NCBI GenBank assembly: GCA_027063545.1
Contig: JAMORN010000102.1
Coordinates: 1-9,516 of the forward strand
DNA from: JAMORN01 sp027063545 [NCBI: bacterium]
GTDB taxonomy: Bacteria > JAMORN01
Direction: 5' to 3'
Length of the DNA: 9,516 bases
Below are positions 7,181-9,516 of the stretch, piece after piece. Each line of letters begins with the position of its first letter. The first letter of the stretch is position 1. The notes below the pieces were generated by a model. The model was not told where the DNA came from and made no database searches. It saw only the letters and a program-made list of their open reading frames with translations. A program made the position numbers and the translations under genes.

Positions 7181-7900
7181 ATGATTAAAGAGGCTATTGT
7201 TTTAGCTGGTGGGCTTGGGACGAGATTGAAGAGTGTTGTTAAAGATATTCCCAAACCTATGGCAGATGTAAATGGTAAGCCTTTTTTGGAATATCTTTTG
7301 AGATACTTGCGGAAAAATAGTATTGAAAGAATTATATTGTCAGTTGGTTATAAGTGGGAGGTTATTAGGGATTATTTTGGAAAAAGTTTTGAAAACATGG
7401 AACTAGTCTATAGTGTGGAGAGTGAACCACTTGGAACAGGAGGAGCTATAAAAAGAAGTCTTTCTTTCGTTAATTCAGACAATATTTTTATTTTGAATGG
7501 TGATACTTTTTTTGATATTAATTTGAAAGACTTTTTGGCTTTTCATAAGAAAAGAAATTCTGTACTTTCTGTTGCTCTCAAGTCAATGAAACAATTTGAT
7601 AGATATGGAGTTGTAAAAATTGACAAAGATAATAGGATAGTAGCTTTTAAAGAGAAGGCTTACTATAAATTTGGTTTGATTAATGGAGGCATTTATTTGC
7701 TTAATAAACTCTTTTTTAGAGAATTGAATTTTGAATCCAAATTTTCCTTTGAAAAAGACTTGTTAGAGATTTATTACAAAGTATATAATTTTTACGGTTT
7801 TCCTTTTGAAGCTTATTTTGTAGATATAGGGATTCCTGAAGACTATGAAAGAGCCAAAAGGGATTTCCTTTTGGTTAAGAACAATTTAGGATTAAAATAA
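7181..7900 (+). CDS. hddC: D-glycero-alpha-D-manno-heptose 1-phosphate guanylyltransferase
   Basis: Nucleotidyltransferase that joins GTP and D-glycero-alpha-D-manno-heptose 1-phosphate to give GDP-heptose, the activated donor. The 239-residue product has the expected fold: nucleotide-binding LAGGLGTRL at 8-16, the KDIPKPM segment at 21-27, EPLGTGGAI at 82-90, metal-binding NGDTFFDI at 106-113 with Asp108, NGGIYLLN at 168-175, and FVDIGIPEDYERA at 213-225. These motifs are shared with mannose-1-phosphate guanylyl- and glucose-1-phosphate thymidylyl-type transferases; the short length (no left-handed beta-helix extension) and the hddA-gmhA neighbours identify it as HddC. It begins immediately after the gmhA stop. 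An AAAGGAG at 7162-7168 lies 12 bases upstream, longer than usual, so coupling to gmhA translation is likely. It appears to be the last gene before a promoter-bearing gap. No phosphatase domain (GmhB) is fused to it. Confidence 0.88.
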   Translation: MIKEAIVLAGGLGTRLKSVVKDIPKPMADVNGKPFLEYLLRYLRKNSIERIILSVGYKWEVIRDYFGKSFENMELVYSVESEPLGTGGAIKRSLSFVNSDNIFILNGDTFFDINLKDFLAFHKKRNSVLSVALKSMKQFDRYGVVKIDKDNRIVAFKEKAYYKFGLINGGIYLLNKLFFRELNFESKFSFEKDLLEIYYKVYNFYGFPFEAYFVDIGIPEDYERAKRDFLLVKNNLGLK

Positions 7901-7926
7901 TTATTAAGTTTTTAGATGAAAGTAAC

Positions 7927-8962
<1,036 letters not shown>

Positions 8963-8964
<2 letters not shown>

Positions 8965-8969
8965 GAGGG
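8963..8969 (+). promoter_or_regulatory. Ribosome binding site supporting a TTG start
   Basis: AGGAGGG overlaps the galE stop codon TAG (8962-8964) and lies four bases before the TTG at 8974. No ATG or GTG in the right frame occurs between the SD and the first conserved residues (WWKRPFD), so TTG is the only good start. Confidence 0.8.
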
Positions 8970-8973
8970 ATAT

Positions 8974-9516
8974 TTGAATACAATAAAAATTCCATGGTGG
9001 AAAAGACCTTTTGATGTTATCTTCGCGGTCTTTGCAATAATTGTCACTCTACCTGTAATGATTCCTGTTGCTTTAATTATTAAGTTAACTGATAGAGGGA
9101 GTATATTTTTTAAACACGAAAGAATAGGTTACAAAGGAAAGCCTTTTAAGGTTTTAAAGTTTAGAACTATGTATCCAGATGCAGAGAAAAGACTAGAGAA
9201 AATTCTTGAAGAGGATCCGAAAGCTAAGGAAGAGTGGGAAAAGACTTTTAAACTAAAAAATGATCCTAGGGTTACTCCAATAGGAAAATTTTTAAGGAAG
9301 TATAGTTTAGATGAACTTCCTCAGTTTTTTAATGTTTTAAAAGGTGATATGAGTATTGTAGGTCCAAGGCCGGTTGTTAGAGAAGAGTTACAAAGATATT
9401 ACAAAGATAAAGCTGATATTTATAAAAGTGTAAAACCAGGAGTGACTGGTTATTGGCAGGTAGAAGGAAGAAGTGATGTTGAAGATTATGCTAAGAGAGT
9501 AAATATGGATGTTTGG
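8974..9516 (+). CDS. Polyprenyl-phosphate sugar-1-phosphate transferase (WbaP/PglC superfamily), 3' end outside window
   Basis: Initiating enzyme of repeat-unit assembly: it moves a sugar 1-phosphate from a UDP-sugar to undecaprenyl phosphate at the inner membrane. The frame runs open from TTG 8974 to the last base, giving 181 residues without a stop. It shows the bacterial sugar transferase domain in order: KRPFD at 10-14, the hydrophobic re-entrant helix at about 15-36 with Pro27 and Pro31, FKVLKFRTM at 58-66 before a charged helix (69-93), DPRVTPIGKFLRKYSLDELPQ at 97-117 with the catalytic Asp113-Glu114 pair, GDMSIVGPRP at 124-133, and PGVTGYWQVEGRSD at 155-168. Short members of this family are about 200-220 residues and lack the N-terminal four-helix part of E. 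coli WbaP; this one begins directly with the catalytic domain, so perhaps 20-40 residues are missing at the end. Substrate is not readable; adjacent galE suggests galactose 1-phosphate (or GalNAc 1-phosphate). Confidence 0.92.
   Translation, partial: MNTIKIPWWKRPFDVIFAVFAIIVTLPVMIPVALIIKLTDRGSIFFKHERIGYKGKPFKVLKFRTMYPDAEKRLEKILEEDPKAKEEWEKTFKLKNDPRVTPIGKFLRKYSLDELPQFFNVLKGDMSIVGPRPVVREELQRYYKDKADIYKSVKPGVTGYWQVEGRSDVEDYAKRVNMDVW

Overview
The window is a stretch of a surface-polysaccharide (O-antigen, capsule or S-layer-type glycan) biosynthesis locus. All genes are on the + strand and nearly gapless. The DNA is AT-rich, Shine-Dalgarno (SD) sequences are strong (AAAGGAGG, AGGAGGT, GGGGAGG), and GTG and TTG starts occur. 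The GalE and sugar-phosphate transferase sequences look to me most like thermophilic low-GC bacteria such as Aquificales (Hydrogenothermaceae). That placement is from memory of family sequences and is low confidence; a thermophilic Firmicute or another deep-branching thermophile is also possible.

Layout. (1) Bases 1-266: the C-terminal end of a short-chain dehydrogenase/reductase of the kind often found beside nonulosonic-acid (legionaminic/sialic acid-like) sugar genes. (2) 321-4234: a Wzx-like flippase, a soluble protein with the C-terminal motifs of capsule-synthesis (KpsS/KpsC-like) glycosyltransferases, and a Wzy-like polymerase. These three overlap end to end and are extremely AT-rich. 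(3) 4293-5561: a GT4 glycosyltransferase, whose real start is a GTG with a strong SD. (4) 5564-7900: the GDP-D-glycero-alpha-D-manno-heptose cassette hddA-gmhA-hddC, lacking the phosphatase gmhB. (5) 7901-7989: an 89-base gap with a plausible sigma-70-type promoter. (6) 7990-8964: galE. (7) 8974 to the window end: a polyprenyl-phosphate sugar-1-phosphate transferase (WbaP/PglC superfamily), TTG start, cut off by the window edge.

How the genes may work together (inference). The last gene would load the first sugar phosphate on undecaprenyl phosphate, possibly using a UDP-galactose-type sugar made by GalE. The GT4 enzyme and the capsule-synthesis-like protein would add further sugars, including a heptose donated as GDP-heptose by the hddA-gmhA-hddC products. 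Wzx would flip the lipid-linked repeat unit and Wzy would polymerise it. No Wzz chain-length regulator, Wza/Wzc exporter or O-antigen ligase is seen here.

Base composition changes across the window. Hand counts of single 60-base lines give about 18-27% G+C in the flippase-to-GT4 block, against up to 45% in parts of hddA, gmhA and galE. This fits the usual picture of a variable, exchangeable centre next to a more conserved sugar-nucleotide module. I found no RNA gene, CRISPR array, insertion sequence or clear terminator. The window reads as a fairly ordinary polysaccharide locus. The least understood gene is the capsule-synthesis-like protein at 1579-2961.
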